A stretch of 64,000 bases of DNA from Mesostigma viride (Eukaryota; Streptophyta; Mesostigmatophyceae; Mesostigmatales; Mesostigmataceae), in the NCBI GenBank assembly GCA_009746045.1, contig RPFO01000050.1, positions 4,395,039-4,459,038 on the forward strand, given 5' to 3'. Shown here piece by piece: positions 46,868 through 58,899 of the stretch (its first letter is position 1; each line of letters begins with the position of its first letter). The position numbers and the translations under genes were made by a program. The notes beneath the pieces are model-generated. The model ran no database searches. It worked only from the letters and a program-made list of their open reading frames with translations, and had not been told where the DNA came from.

Positions 46868-47517
46868 AACTTGAGGCAGTTGCCGCCAAGGTAGACGCCC
46901 TGGCCACGCAGGTCCCCGAGATCGCCGAGCGAACGGCCACCATCGCCGCCCAACCTGCTGGTAGGGCTAGTGATGACCCCTCGACTCGCGCCTCCTGGGC
47001 GGACCTGCTCAAGAGCCAGGCATCCTCTACCACGACCGCCATCACCACCAAGCTCCAGGAGCTGGAAGACACGCGCCGCGAGGCCGCTGACCGCGACCGT
47101 CGCCGCTGCCGGGTCATCCTCAGGCGCTTCGACATGCTGCCGGAGGAGACCCCAGACTCTCTTCTCGACGAGCTGAAGAAACAGCTCTTGGCGCGCATGC
47201 AGCTGCCAGGTGCGATACTGCAGGGCGCCTACCGCCTGCCCCATCCACGGGCCAAGGCTGGGCCCCCTCCAGTGGTCCTCACCTTCAGCGACATCACAGC
47301 CCGAGTTCGGTTCCTCTCTCGCCGCAAGAAGCTGGTGGACACCTCCTGGTCGCTTGACGACGACCTGACGCCAGCCCAGCAGCAGCAACGCCGCGATCAG
47401 TGGCCCGACTACATCCGCCACAAGACCAACCCCGAGAAGCCCCAAGTGTACTGGCGGGGCGGGGACCTCTACGTCAACAAGAAACTGTGGAAGCCCCCCC
47501 GGGCTTCCCCGGGATAG
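46868..47517 (+). pseudogene. ORF1-like coding region, 5' truncated (copy 4)
   Basis: Open to a TAG at 47515-47517 but begins at the insertion point without its own start. It carries EAVAAKVDALATQVPEIAER, then RCRVILRRFDMLPEETPDSL, RLPHPRAKAGPPPVVLTFSD, LDDDLTPAQQQQRRDQWPDY and QVYWRGGDLYVNKKLW. It is a different subfamily from copies 1 and 2, closest to copy 3. The reading frame is undisturbed, so the insertion or its source is young. Confidence 0.8.
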
Positions 47518-47925
47518 AGCACTCCAGCTAGTTGTCTAGATGGGGGCAATCGATGATGGGATAGCTTAGGCATTACAGCACTTGAAACGATATTAGCGCA
47601 CAGCGTTATAGTACCTTCAATTAGCTCTGGCACCTTGTGGCCATCAGCTTGCGCCTTAATTAGCCGACGTCTTGAGCCCACCTCACATTTGTAGCATAAG
47701 CTATGCGTCAGCCTACCTATGGTATTGCACTGGTTGTATTGCACCCACAGTGTTGCGCCCCGGCACCATGCCGTGGAGAGAGCGCTCTGTGGCCTGCCCA
47801 CCTGCGGCAGTGAGAGAAGCTAGGGCGCCCTCCCTCCTTCTCACTGTGTATATAGGGTTGAAGGTTCCTTTACTCTGTATTGGCACCCACGTGACGCAGT
47901 CACGTGCTTATTAATTAATTAATTA
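46868..47925 (+). mobile_element. LINE-like insertion, copy 4, with 13-bp target-site duplication
   Basis: ATACGGCATTTGA occurs at 46855-46867 and again at 47926-47938, exactly flanking the element. Inside are an ORF1-like coding region truncated at its 5' end, a 3' UTR, an 8-bp-stem hairpin CACGTGAC-GCA-GTCACGTG (47888-47906) and a (TTAA)n tail. This is the full signature of target-primed reverse transcription, and no reverse transcriptase lies between ORF1 and the tail. Confidence 0.88.
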
Positions 47926-47938
47926 ATACGGCATTTGA

Positions 47939-48948
47939 CAGCTCTCGTCAAGCCCGATCCAGCTGCAGTCCTGCAGCATGGTCAACGCCACCCAAAGTCC
48001 ACTTCACTGTTTTCCCACACCACTGAGGTACCTTTTCAAGATTTTTGTGAGAAAGGTGGGCCGGCTGCCGCAATACCGGCGCCGCCCGCCGGGTGCAGCC
48101 AGCCAGCCGCCACACAGTGCGTGAGTGCCTGTCATGCAGTTTTACTGATACCACAAGTGTGCCGTCATGTGCGCCCTGCATGCTACTGATGTACCGCAGT
48201 CCACAGGCTGCAAATAAGTAATTGGAATTGCAATTAGGTAATTGCATTCGCGCATTTCAGGCGGGGAGTCACATCCGTCTGCGCGCCAGGGGAGCTTGCG
48301 TATTTTGCCGCCTACAACCACATAGCGGGTCTGGACTTGGGCAAAAAGTGGCCTCCTGCGCAGGCAAAAATGGCCTGACACCTACAAATTGAGTCATTAC
48401 CTGGTTAAGTTGCGATGGCACTGATGCTTAAGATGCGGTCGCCGCCCAAACTTCGGCGTCGCAACTTAACGCGGTAACGACTGTAGCGGGTTGAGGACTT
48501 ATCAAGGAGACAACCAGCGCAGGCCAGAAATCGGGAGAATCCGGACTTATGCTTTCCGATCACCGTTTCGAGTCTCTCTGCCATGCAAGGCGTCGAGGTG
48601 ACGCCGACGACTGCATGGCTCGGGTGGCCATCATTGCAGGTATAGAATGAATCTGCGTCTGCACGCATTATAGAAAATTATTCGTGCAGTCTGAGGAGGT
48701 TTTGGAGGTGGCCGTGCGGGGTGGGGCGAACCTGGCACACCATGCCGGACCGTTGGCTCTCTCTCCGCGACATGCAGCCCGTCGGAGGGCTGCGAAGGCG
48801 AAGGGGCAGAAAGGGGATTTTTAGGCAGAATAATCCCACTACTAGAGCCGCGAAGCCGCGAGCGTCGTCATTACTTAGTGTTGAGAAGGGTTCAGATGCA
48901 GCGCGGACTCGGGTGCCAAGCGAATGAATTTAGAGGGACGACCAGGCC
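47939..48948. other. Unassigned DNA with short dispersed repeats
   Basis: 48408-48482 (GGCGTCGCAACTTAACGCGG and TAACG) is related to 46735-46795, and 48503-48546 to 42912-42950. No gene recognised. Confidence 0.5.
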
Positions 48949-50110
48949 TCAGTGGCAGCCATATCTGAGCGGAAGTGGCCCGGCCGGCGGCTCCCCACAT
49001 GTACAGGGATCGAGCGGGCATGGCCATCGATGCCGGTGGCGATGGCGCCGGTGACAGCCCGAGCAGGGGGTTGGGGCGCCGGCTGCCACGGCGCCGGTAT
49101 CCATGGGGGTCACCGTCCGGTTGGAGGAAGGTCCTGCATGGCCGTTTATGCGGACGATGAATGCGCCATTGCAGAGGTGGGTTTCTATAGATGCTGCACC
49201 ATAGTTGCGGGTTGGCCTGCTTGGCCGCCCAAGCCTGCATGCTTGACCTTCGGCCGGTTCATGGGGCGGCAGCCCAGGCCTCGAGCTGCTCCGGGGTAGA
49301 GATAGTGAATAATCCATTCTCAAGTCATCCCACAGCATATTCCGGCGGGCCTTCAACACCTGCACTTTTTCCTCTTTGGCGGTGGAATTCCACCAGGACG
49401 GGGGCGGAGGGGCCGCCGAGCCGGCGTGCCTGGCGGATGGCGATGTTCTGGGCCACGCCGAACTTCTCCAGGAAGGGGTCGCCCCGGAGGTAGGTGCCCA
49501 GGCATGCATCGTTGACTTTAAATGGGGGAACGCCTCAAACCACAATACTGCATGAGCGAATTGCAGCTCATGCATAGCATCCAATGTGCTGGCTGAATTA
49601 ACCGCTGTTTTGATTTTGCTGATGAGCTCCTGCCAGGGGGTTGTACACGTAGCGCAGCGCATGTGGGCTTGGCAGGGGTGTTGGAGGCGGCGAGTTGTTG
49701 CTGGAGCTGTTGCTGCTGCTGCAGGCCTGCTTGAAGGTGTGTGATGGCGGATTGGATGGAGGTGTCGGCGTTCGTGTACTGCCGGACGTGGTTGGTGGCG
49801 AGGTGGTGGTGGACAGGGTTGATGTGGCAGCGTTGAGGAGGGGGGTGATCGCAGCAGGCTTGGGCGACTTGTTTGGCTGCAATTGTGTCAGATGGCCGGC
49901 GGCGGCAGTGGGGTCCACGTCCCGGGAGGCCACGATGAGGGCCTCGAGGGCACCGTTTTTGAAACACAGGTGCATAGGAAAGCCTGACGCCGCGCGGTCC
50001 CCAGGATTGAGGTGGAGGAAATCCGCAAGGTTGGTAATCCGGCAGTCGCAATTTTGCGCCCTTTCTCGGCAGCCAGTTTCGGAATGGTAATGGCAGCAGC
50101 ATGTGGCACT
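48949..50110 (-). pseudogene. ORF1-like or related retroelement pseudogene, minus orientation
   Basis: Minus-strand frames with a Gln/Ser/Asn-rich stretch (about 49740-49680), then ISKIKTAVNSASTLDAMHEL, NDACLGTYLRGDPFLEKFGV, AQNIAIRQARRLGGP, a frame change near 49395, and KEEKVQVLKARRNMLWDDLR. The helical stretch followed by an RRM-like block resembles L1 ORF1, but the sequence is not close to the other four copies. Frameshifts mark it as decayed. Confidence 0.5.
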
Positions 50111-50134
50111 GAGGCGAAAGATGTATAGCCAGTT

Positions 50135-50259
50135 GAATGAATGAATGAATGAATGAATGAATGAATGAATGAATGAATGAATGAATGAATGAATGAATGA
50201 ATGAATGAATGAATGAATGAATGAATGAATGAATGAATGAATGAATGAATGAATGAATT
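50135..50259. repeat. (AATG)n microsatellite
   Basis: About 31 AATG units next to the minus-oriented retroelement remnant. Confidence 0.96.
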
Positions 50260-50846
50260 GCCAGATACGGTCTTGGAGGCACCTGTCTAAGACAAATTTA
50301 TCTTGTGACTGCAACACAAAGCACACATCCTTCTAAGGGAATGGTTTGTGCTCCCCTGCTAGCTTGGGCTATCCTCTACGGACAGTGATTGCTCATATGC
50401 TCACGCTGTACAGTTAGTAAGCTCTCCTAGCTAGTGGTGAGGCCACGTCATGGGGCCTTGTGACCTATGAGATGAATAGGCTCAGTACTGGCGTGGTACG
50501 TTGCACAAAGACAGTTGAAGGGTTGTGCAACCTGTGGTCTGTGGACAATGTATACGCACACGGGCCATGACAGTGGCAATGAAGTTCTTTGTGCCTAACA
50601 ACGTACGTTCTTGCGGGCACCTAGCTACATGGCATAAGCAGTGACTGGACATGTCTGTGTGTACCCATGGGTAAGCACCCATGTTTGGAAGCTAGTCCAA
50701 ATTCCAGTCAACAATTAACTGAACTCGCAATGGAAAAACAAACTATTTCACAATGTTCAGTCTACAACATCATGTCAGACACCTCTGCAAGCCAAGCACT
50801 TATATGATTTCCTCACTTCAAAATGCTTGAAATTTTGAAAATAGAC
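50260..50846. other. Intergenic DNA downstream of the RsgA gene
   Basis: No gene or repeat recognised apart from the probable 3' UTR of the minus-strand gene that ends at 50847. Confidence 0.4.
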
Positions 50847-51418
50847 CTAGTTCTTTACACGTGTTCGTCCCTTTCCACGTTTTGCGTCCACCTCTGACTG
50901 TTGCCTTTCACCCTCTTCTTCCTCTTCTTCTTCTTTGTCGTCATCGTCACCATCACGCGCGTCCTGGTCCTCCTCGTCCATGTGGTCCATCATCGATTGG
51001 TTGGCCCTCTTGCGGGACACGCGGCGGTGCTTGCGCGCGTTCAGCATGGGTTCCGCTGACTGACGACCCTTGCCACGCGACTTGTACCTGCGAGATGCCC
51101 CAGGAACGCCCACCCCACAGTGCCGTCAGCGTACATCCGAAGAAAGCAGGGTAAACAGGCAACAGAGACTACACGACACGAGTGTCGGCAATCGAATTGC
51201 ATCTGGCCAAGGGCCTTCGCAATGCCAGGCCGTGATCTGGTTCTCCCAAAGACACGCTAGTTGCTCATGTACCTTATTCCAATACATCCATGACCCATGA
51301 TCCGATACACCAGTGCGCAAGATTATGGCACAGCAGTGAAATGATTCCCACGTCACCCCCCCCCCGCCCCCAATCCACATCTGACGGGGCCCTCCCCAAC
51401 ACCCTCCGATCCCCCGAA

Positions 51419-51479
<61 letters not shown>

Positions 51480-54400
51480 GCCTGCCACATTTGCACGCAC
51501 ACACGAGCTGTGACATCGCCATCGTGACAAGCACTCCGAATGTGTGCACCCACCTGATGGTCTCAGTTTTCTTTGACATTTTGTTCTCAACATCCTCCAA
51601 CCCCTCGACCTGCAACCGATGCAAGCGCGAGGAGTGAAGCAACACCCGGCCAGACAGAGTCGGGTGCAGCAGAGTTATGCAGCGCAGAGTTGAAAGCGCA
51701 CAGAAAAATTGCATTGATGTACTTACATTCATGAATGGGAGTAGGTCACACTACGCAACCACTGAACCAGTAGGCCCCCCCCTGGTCACAGGAGAGATCT
51801 CGATTACAAAGCCAACTTCAACATGGAGGACTTGAGTTATGGCACATCATCTGGCAGGTTCCATGCTCGACATCTAGAAGCTTCCATGTGCGTGACAGGG
51901 GTACTGCATTTACCAAACCACACCTATACCAGCGTTGCGGGTATTAGTATAAAGCTCTGGACCCATCAAGGAGTTTGCCATTGTAAACATATCGATACAT
52001 AACCCAAGACTGCGGCCCAAAGGAGCGCATTTCCCAACAACCCAAAACTCCTGCAATCTCAACTAGGATGGGGCTATACCGGGGGGAGGCGGACCTGCCA
52101 CGATAGTCCCCACCCCTACCACCCTCCCCCAGGCCACACCTGCCCCGGGGAGCTACGCTGTTACCCCCGGGCAGCTCCTCTCGGCCGCTCCCAGCGTGAG
52201 GGAAGGGCCACGGAAGTCTGCGTGCTGGGTGCTTTGTGACGGGTGACAGGTACCTCACATACTCATGATGGGTGATTGCATGGTCGACTGATGACATGGC
52301 CAAAGACAGAAAACATTCCATGCTTGTACTCAAGCCCATGAACGCTGACAGCAGGATCTACTCCAAGGAACACGAACGAGTACCTGAGCAGTTTCGTACA
52401 TGATATTTGGTAGTACATGTTCACCAACGGAGGCCGCTGTGTCATACCCCGCACCCACCTGTGCCAGGTCCCACCCACCCATCCACCCGCCCACCCACCC
52501 ACCCACCCACCCACCTGTGCCAGGTACTCCAGGTAGTGCGCGTAGCGTTCCCAGTCGCCCCGCACCTGCCCGTGTGGTTTGACACAAATTTAGTTTGGCA
52601 CAGAGAGATTTCACGGGGTGGTTTGTCAACACCGTGGCGTGTTTCAGTAACAAGCCATAGGGGGGGGGGGGGAGGGGGAAGTGATCGTGTGTCCTGGGAT
52701 ATGGCTCATCGAAGACGACGTTAAGTGAGACAACTGTTGCTGGATGCATGGCGTGACAGTAGTCACTGCGATGGTGTACAGCTCAAGAATAATGAGCGAG
52801 GACGCTGCAAGCTTGAGGACGGCGACCGACGTACCTAGCTACCGGAGACACAGAGACCTTGCGGAGGGCGATCGACACACAGAGAGGAACCCCAAGGCGC
52901 TCCCCGACTTGGCACAGCTTCCATACAGATGGCATGCGTTATAGGCTACCGCAGTTCCTGGCACTAGCTGTGAGAATTGGAGGCGGGGTGGTATACCCCA
53001 TGACATACCACCACGCTGCCCACGCTCTATGTTGATTGGTTGGAAATGAGCAGGGCGTGAGGTGGCGTGGGGATGGAAAAGGGAAATTTGGTGAGAGGCA
53101 AGGTGACAGGAGGAAAAGAAGTCACCTGAAAGTTATCAGCTGGGGAAAAAGATTTTTCCCGTTTTGCAGTTCTACTGTCACCCGTTGTATTGCAAGAAAT
53201 GAACACCTACCATGCCCGATGGCCTTGGCTGAAAAAACAAGCAAGGCGTTGCGCATTTTACCATAGATTTTTGACCACGCAAATACGTCCGCCTGAAGAT
53301 TTTTTCAAAAAAGCCTTTAGCTCTGTTATATAAAACCCTATTATACTAATTGCTTGACAAATCCATTCTACTCGTATGAGCAGGTCGCTGTCCCACACAA
53401 CAACAGGCGACTACTTCCCCTCAGCACAGGCAGAAGGAGGATGCCGTGATATGAGGACGCATGCCCGACATCGAAGTGAACACGAGGCAAAGGACGAGAG
53501 GAGAGGGGGGGGGAAAGAAATACCAAAAGTAACCAAGGAGAAACCCAAGAAGAGGACGGAGCTAGTGAAGAGGGATGGAAAGAGACGCCCAGGGTGCGAG
53601 GCCGGCACGAACACCCCACCCATACCCTGGGTAACGCCCGCGGTCCCTCATCCATGCCCCCAAGTGCACGCACCCCGCACCAACACCCCACGCATCCCGC
53701 ACCCATGCACCCACCAGGCACCCTGGCTCGTCGCGGTGCAGGCAGTCGCTGTACTGGCACTTGGCGGTGCGCGCTGAGCGGCCATCACCCTCGTCTTGCG
53801 TCTCGGGTGTCCCTGGGGTAGATGCCTCCGAGGGGGCGCTGGCTGCCTGCAAGCGCGCGCGGATCTCGGGGAAGCACAAGGGCAGCTCGCTCCTGACACA
53901 GGCGCAGGGGGGCGCAGGGGGCACCGTTGGGAACAAGGGTTGCATGATGAGGAAGTCCAAGTGGATTGTGACGCATAGTAGACGGCTGCTGAGAAATAAG
54001 AAATGGGTTATGGGACATAAGATATCCAACCAAGGAACAGGTTCGTAACAGTGAATAGGAGAAACGGGACATCCATGAAACATGCCCGTGCCTGACAATA
54101 CTGCATACAAGACGGGATGTGACTCTCAGACATTTAAGGGTGAAGATGGCGTATACAAACCTCAGAAGAAACGGATCCATGGCACAGACACAGGGCAAGG
54201 AATTGGGGGCAAGCATACAGGAAGGTTTGTTACAAATATACAGAAAAACTGTAGAGTAGTTCTGCATAGTTGAAAACAAGACAAAACCAAAAACATCATG
54301 GCCTTCACCTTTGCCTTTATTGCCTGTAACTATGCAAAGTTAAAGCCCAGCATTCATGGCAACCCCTACAGAAGTAAAACCACGCAATTGCAGCGACAAC

Positions 54401-57400
54401 GACCACGAGCACAAGGCTGCTATTCCAAGACCTAGGATAGCCAGTTATACTGGCAGCGACCTGATGCTTGGTCCCTGCTGGGTGCCGCAGCGCACAATAC
54501 ATCCCACATGCCTAGAAAGAGATCATTCTCCCTCCCCCCCCCTCTCCCCCCCCCAAAAAACAGTTCCATCCTTAAAAGAAGGGAAGAAGACGCAGAAGAT
54601 GAGGTCAAGAGCAGCGGAGGGGTGCGAACGAGGTTGTAGATGAGCAGGTTACTAGGCTCGCACAGACATTATATTCCTTCGCTCACCTTTCCGTCGCATC
54701 GGTCTTGCAGTTGCTATCTACACTATGTTCTCAAACAGCTATCGAACGTACATCTTGCAAATACTCTAATGCGAGCTAAGTGCTCGCTCACTTTTCAATC
54801 GCATCGGTCTTCCGGTTGCTGTAGCCAGGGGTGTCCGCCAGCAGGCCCCCACCCGGCAACCTGCAGGGTGCGGCAGGAATAACAGGTCAACGACGTCATA
54901 CATGAGTACTCACAACAGAAGCCTATCAGGACCAAGTGCGTTTATATAGTTTTAGTTACATTTACAGGATGGGCAGAACATGCACATGGGCAGTGCAGCC
55001 CGCGTGGGCATCCGTGCATAACTTCTAGAGTGTAAGCCTAAGCGCGGGGAGTGCCAGCACAGAGAGCTTTAGTGTGGGCACTCATTACTAGAGTACAAGG
55101 AGGGAGGGCCCTTACAAAGCTGGCACCGCGTGGCCTAATGCTGCCACACATTGGAAGCTTGGTGCTGCCTCACACATCAGACAGCCGGGTCCTGTCATGC
55201 TTCATGAGAGCCTGCCACCTTTATGTGCCTTCATGCTGGCCTCCGCCCCCACCTCAGCAGCGTGGTGCTCCGCGTCGTGTGCCGGCCCTGCCCCGACCGC
55301 TCTGACACGTCCGCTACCGCCAACGGCATGTCGCTGTTGACCACGCCCTGCGCCAGCGCAAACTCCATCCCACCGCCGCTGTCAGCGCTCCCTGTCACAC
55401 CATCCTCCCCCATCTCCGCCTCCTCATCCGCCACCTCATCGTCGCAGGTAGAGCTGGCACGACCCACCTCCCCTTTGCTGCCCAACCACGCGCTTCCCTC
55501 AGCACCATGCGCTTCCCCCTCAGCACCTGCACCTGCCCTGCCAGCTGTTGCCACGGCGTCGCTCGCCGAGGGCACGCCCTGGCGCAGCAGCGGCGCGCGA
55601 AGCTGGTTGATGATGCTGGATTTGCCCACGCCGCTGGGGCCCGTGAGCACAGTCACGCGACCGGCCATGCGGCGCGCCAGCTCATCCATGCCCGCGCCGG
55701 TGCCTGCGCTGATCACGGCAGGGGCGTAGCCCCACCGTGACACGCGGGCTGTCCACTCCTCAATGACCTCAGGGGGCACCTGGGATACTTGGAACGGGTG
55801 TTGGGAGATGTGTGATGACAGACATGATGAGAAAATAATCAGAGTATATGGCCGCTGGTATGGCAGGTCGGGCACGCTGGGTGTGGGGACCGCCGGCTGA
55901 AACAGACATGCATAGGGTGCAGTGCTTCTTTCGAAATGCAAACTAGTAACGGAAACACTGGGGACAGTTGAACGGCGAGGCAGGGGAAAGGGCTATCTAG
56001 TGCCCCTATAGTGCCCCTATAGTGCCCCTATAGTGCCCCTATAGTGCCCCTAGAGTACCTGTCGAATCCCGCTCTCCCGCGTGTCATGCCCCTCCCACCA
56101 CGGGTGCGTGTGCCAGTAGCCATTCGAGCGGCAACTATGATATGGCAAGTCAGAAACGCACCAGAGAGTGCCCAATGGCAATGAAGGTATCAACGAAAGA
56201 ATGGCCACGCGAAGACTGCACAGGAGCAGGGCCCGCAACAAAGCGCTACAAAGTCGATGAACCCCCCCGATATCTCAGAAATTCAGTTATGGCGCGCAGA
56301 TGATCGTGCAACAGCCATCAATCAGCGTGTTTGTGCAATACTGCCCAAGCACGCAGCCACCCACCTCTCTTTACACCATCTGCCTTCTCTAAACGCGCAC
56401 TCAGCAAATGTGCCAATGAAAACCTAAGGAAAGCAATGTCAAGTAAAGATAGATAAATGAAGCCCACCGATTCACGAAAGGGAAACAAATTTTCCAAACT
56501 AATAATCCGTTCTATTCGCCATGTCTAGCTTTGACCATGCCGTAACCAATTTGCATCTTATGAGTAAGGCAATGCTGTCACCAAATGCACCTTTTCTGCT
56601 GTACATGAGAACAATGGGGATGCCAACCCAGTCGCCCTTTTCCTCCTCTCTAACCACAACCACAGCATTGTATTGCCGATCTCAGTTCCGTGATTTATCA
56701 TCCTCAAAAGTATATAACCACACCCTCACCAGGTCGGCCTTGTTGAACACGAGCGAGACGGGGATGCCCCACCCAGTCACCCTATTTGTCTTCTCTACCA
56801 ACAACCGCGCCCTCACCAGGTCGGCCTTGTTGAACAAGAGCGTGACGGGGATGCCCCACCCAGTCACCCTATTTGTCTTCTCTACCAACAACCGCGCCCT
56901 CACCAGGTCGGCCTTGTTGAACACGAGCGTGACGGGGATGCCCCACCCAGTCACCCTATTTGTCTTCTCTACCAACAACCGCGCCCTCACCAGGTCGGCC
57001 TTGTTGAACACGAGCGTGACGGGGATGCCCGTGGCCTCGGACGCCACCAGGAAGCGGCTGAGCTGGCGGTCTGTGACGGCGGGCCGCGTGAGCGAGAAGA
57101 CGACACAGAGCTGGTCCACGTTGGCGATGCCAATGTCCATGACCGCGTTGGAGCGGGGCAGCACGTCGGTGACCATGCCACGCTGGTCTACCCAGTCAAT
57201 GCGGCCAACCGTCACGTAGTCCCCCACGAGCACGCGGCGCTGAATCTTCTTCAGCACCGCCCTGGCGTGGTGGGCGGGTAGGGGGGTGGGGGTGGGGTGG
57301 GGTGGGTAGCGCGTGGAAAGAAGAAAGAGACGGGGTCAGGGGAACAGGTGCTTTGCGACCACAGCGCACACATGACAAGCTCCTGCCAGGCCGGTACCGA

Positions 57401-58899
57401 CATCTCACAAAAATGTGGCATTGTAAGTAGGCAAAGAAGCACTATCCACTGAGCCGCACTCTCAGTCAGATATAAAAGTACTTGCCACGCCCATGCGTCA
57501 TGGCGGTGACGTCACGCGGAACTCCAGGGAGCCGAAGCGGAGCGAAAGTGTGAGCACTCCACCCACCCAACCGCATGCACGCGCACGCCACTTATGCACC
57601 AAACACATGCCACAGGCCCGGTGGGGTATTCGCAACACAGTGCGCCCGAAAAAGGTTCGCCCAAACAGTGCACCCACCTAGGCACATGCGCCGGCACGTG
57701 ACCCACCCCCGTGTGCGCAGATTACCCACCGGACCGCATGCGTGAATATCATGCCATAGGCGACAGCACACCCACAGGACCAGCACGCCACCCACCTGAC
57801 CACGCAGAGCAGCTCCACGCCCACCTGGCCGTCCCGGGCCAGGGGCTGGTCATCGAAGTGGGTGCGCCTCCGCTGCTCCTCCTCTTCGGGAGACCGTTGT
57901 GACGGCGCGCCCACCGCCGTCACCAGCACACGCACAAAGTTGGCCTGGGCCGTCACCACCTGGCGGGTGAAGGGGGGATAGGGGCCAAAAGGGGGGGGGC
58001 CAAAAGGGGGGGGGGGGAGAGGGGCAGGGGCCAAGGGGGCCGCAGACAGGCATTTGGGGAAGGCATAGGAAGATGGGAGGGGAGAGAGATGCGAAGCCGG
58101 AAAATTTGAGGAAGGGGGGACAGGGGAAAGCAAGGGAATGATGGGGGGAGAGCGGGGGAAGAAGAGGGGGCGGGGTCAGCCAGGCATGTGGGCGCAGGGG
58201 GACAGGGGCTCAGGCAGTTACGGTTTATAGCCACAATACTGTACATTGCGATAATCGTATGGATGACCGTGTCCAGAGATGGTGCGCCCTGAAAGCAACC
58301 CCGGGCTGCCATCGCACGTCTAATTAAATACACGTTCCAAGGCGATCCAGGAATACCAAACTCGTACGATATGATACTACTACAGGGGGCACGCGGCAAC
58401 CATCGCTCGGGCTTGACATACAGCGTTCTGTAGTCGGGCATGAACAATTCAAACATGTTCTAGTCCAGAAAAGCAGCTTGAAAGCTCGCACCTGACCCAG
58501 CGCAGCATCCGATGGTAGGGTGTCCGTGGCATTGCCGTCTGCCGCCATCTCAGCCGTACATGTCAGCATGAAATTGCCGCCACGCTTGTCTTTCTTTATG
58601 AATCGAGGCCGACCAAAAGTGCTCTGAAATCGGGACGAATAGCCCAGATTGAAGCATGCTATCGCTTGATAATGCCGTGACTTGTCGGCAATTAGGCGGG
58701 GACACTGTGACCATACTGTGTTCCTTGCAGCGACCTTCACGGGGCACTTCAAGGCAGATGCCTGGAAAAGGGAGGGAAAGGATGCCAAGGCGGTGGAAGG
58801 CTCCACGCTGGAGCACCGCATCTGTGGCAAAAAGTGCTGGAAAGAGGAAGCTGATGCGCAGCGGAAGGCCGCCATCGCACAGGAGGCAACATGGGTCAT
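50847..58899 (-). CDS. rsgA: RsgA-type circularly permuted GTPase, probable plastid ribosome small-subunit biogenesis factor
   Basis: Exons on the minus strand: 58899-58492, 57959-57796, 57261-56991, 55779-55253, 54860-54792, 53892-53715, 52565-52515, 51609-51554, 51087-50847. All have GT-AG borders and compatible phases; the total is 1,965 nt, 654 residues. The N-terminus (MTHVASCAMAAFRCASASSF) is Ser/Ala-rich, like a transit peptide. OB fold VVTAQANFVRVLV..VLVGDYVTVGRIDW; then the permuted G domain: NKADL (G4, about residue 277), SAGTG (G5), GPSGVGKSS (G1, about 328), GRHTTR, LLADTPGY (G3). The zinc knuckle CQYSDCLHRDEPGC has exact Cx4CxHx5C spacing. The tail RYKSRGKGRQSAEPMLNARK then KHRRVSRK resembles the extension of land-plant plastid homologues. 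About 90 residues of acidic, low-complexity insertion follow G1. Family function: GTP-dependent late maturation of the 30S-type subunit. Confidence 0.9.
51424..51481. repeat. (AC)n-(CG)n compound microsatellite
   Basis: CACACA run to about 51463, then CGCGCG to 51481, in the intron between the last two RsgA exons. Alternating purine-pyrimidine, so potential Z-DNA. Confidence 0.96.
52457..52540 (-). repeat. Duplicated donor flanking a (GGGT)n tract in RsgA
   Basis: Minus strand: the end of exon 52565-52515 is ACCTGGCACAG followed by GTGGGT, which continues as GGGT units and then meets a second copy, ACCTGGCACAG followed by GTGGGTGCGG, 56 bp downstream (exon-like end at 52459). Confidence 0.9.
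54683..54808 (-). repeat. Duplicated exon end plus donor in RsgA, 105 bp apart
   Basis: Minus strand: AGCAACCGGAAGACCGATGC, then GATTGAAAA and GTGAGCG at the end of exon 54860-54792. A diverged copy, AGCAACTGCAAGACCGATGC then GACGGAAAG and GTGAGCG, lies downstream (exon-like end at 54687). Confidence 0.88.
55998..56055. repeat. 11-bp tandem repeat (TAGTGCCCCTA)
   Basis: Five to six copies in the RsgA intron between exons 57261-56991 and 55779-55253. Confidence 0.95.
56718..57078 (-). repeat. 87-bp repeat of the RsgA G4 exon end plus donor (x4)
   Basis: Minus strand: GTGTTCAACAAGGCCGACCT then G and GTGAGG recurs with an exact 87-bp period (exon-like ends at 56991, 56904, 56817 and 56730). 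87 bp is 29 codons and the stretch is open through all copies (GIPVTLVFNKADL, then VRARLLVEKTNRVTGW), so splicing from any of the four donors stays in frame and would add 0, 29, 58 or 87 residues. Copies differ at few bases. Confidence 0.93.

Noticed and set aside
49140-49185. VYADDECAIA on the plus strand as a reverse-transcriptase YADD motif
   Set aside because: No other RT blocks are nearby, and the adjacent retroelement remnant reads on the opposite strand. Probably chance.
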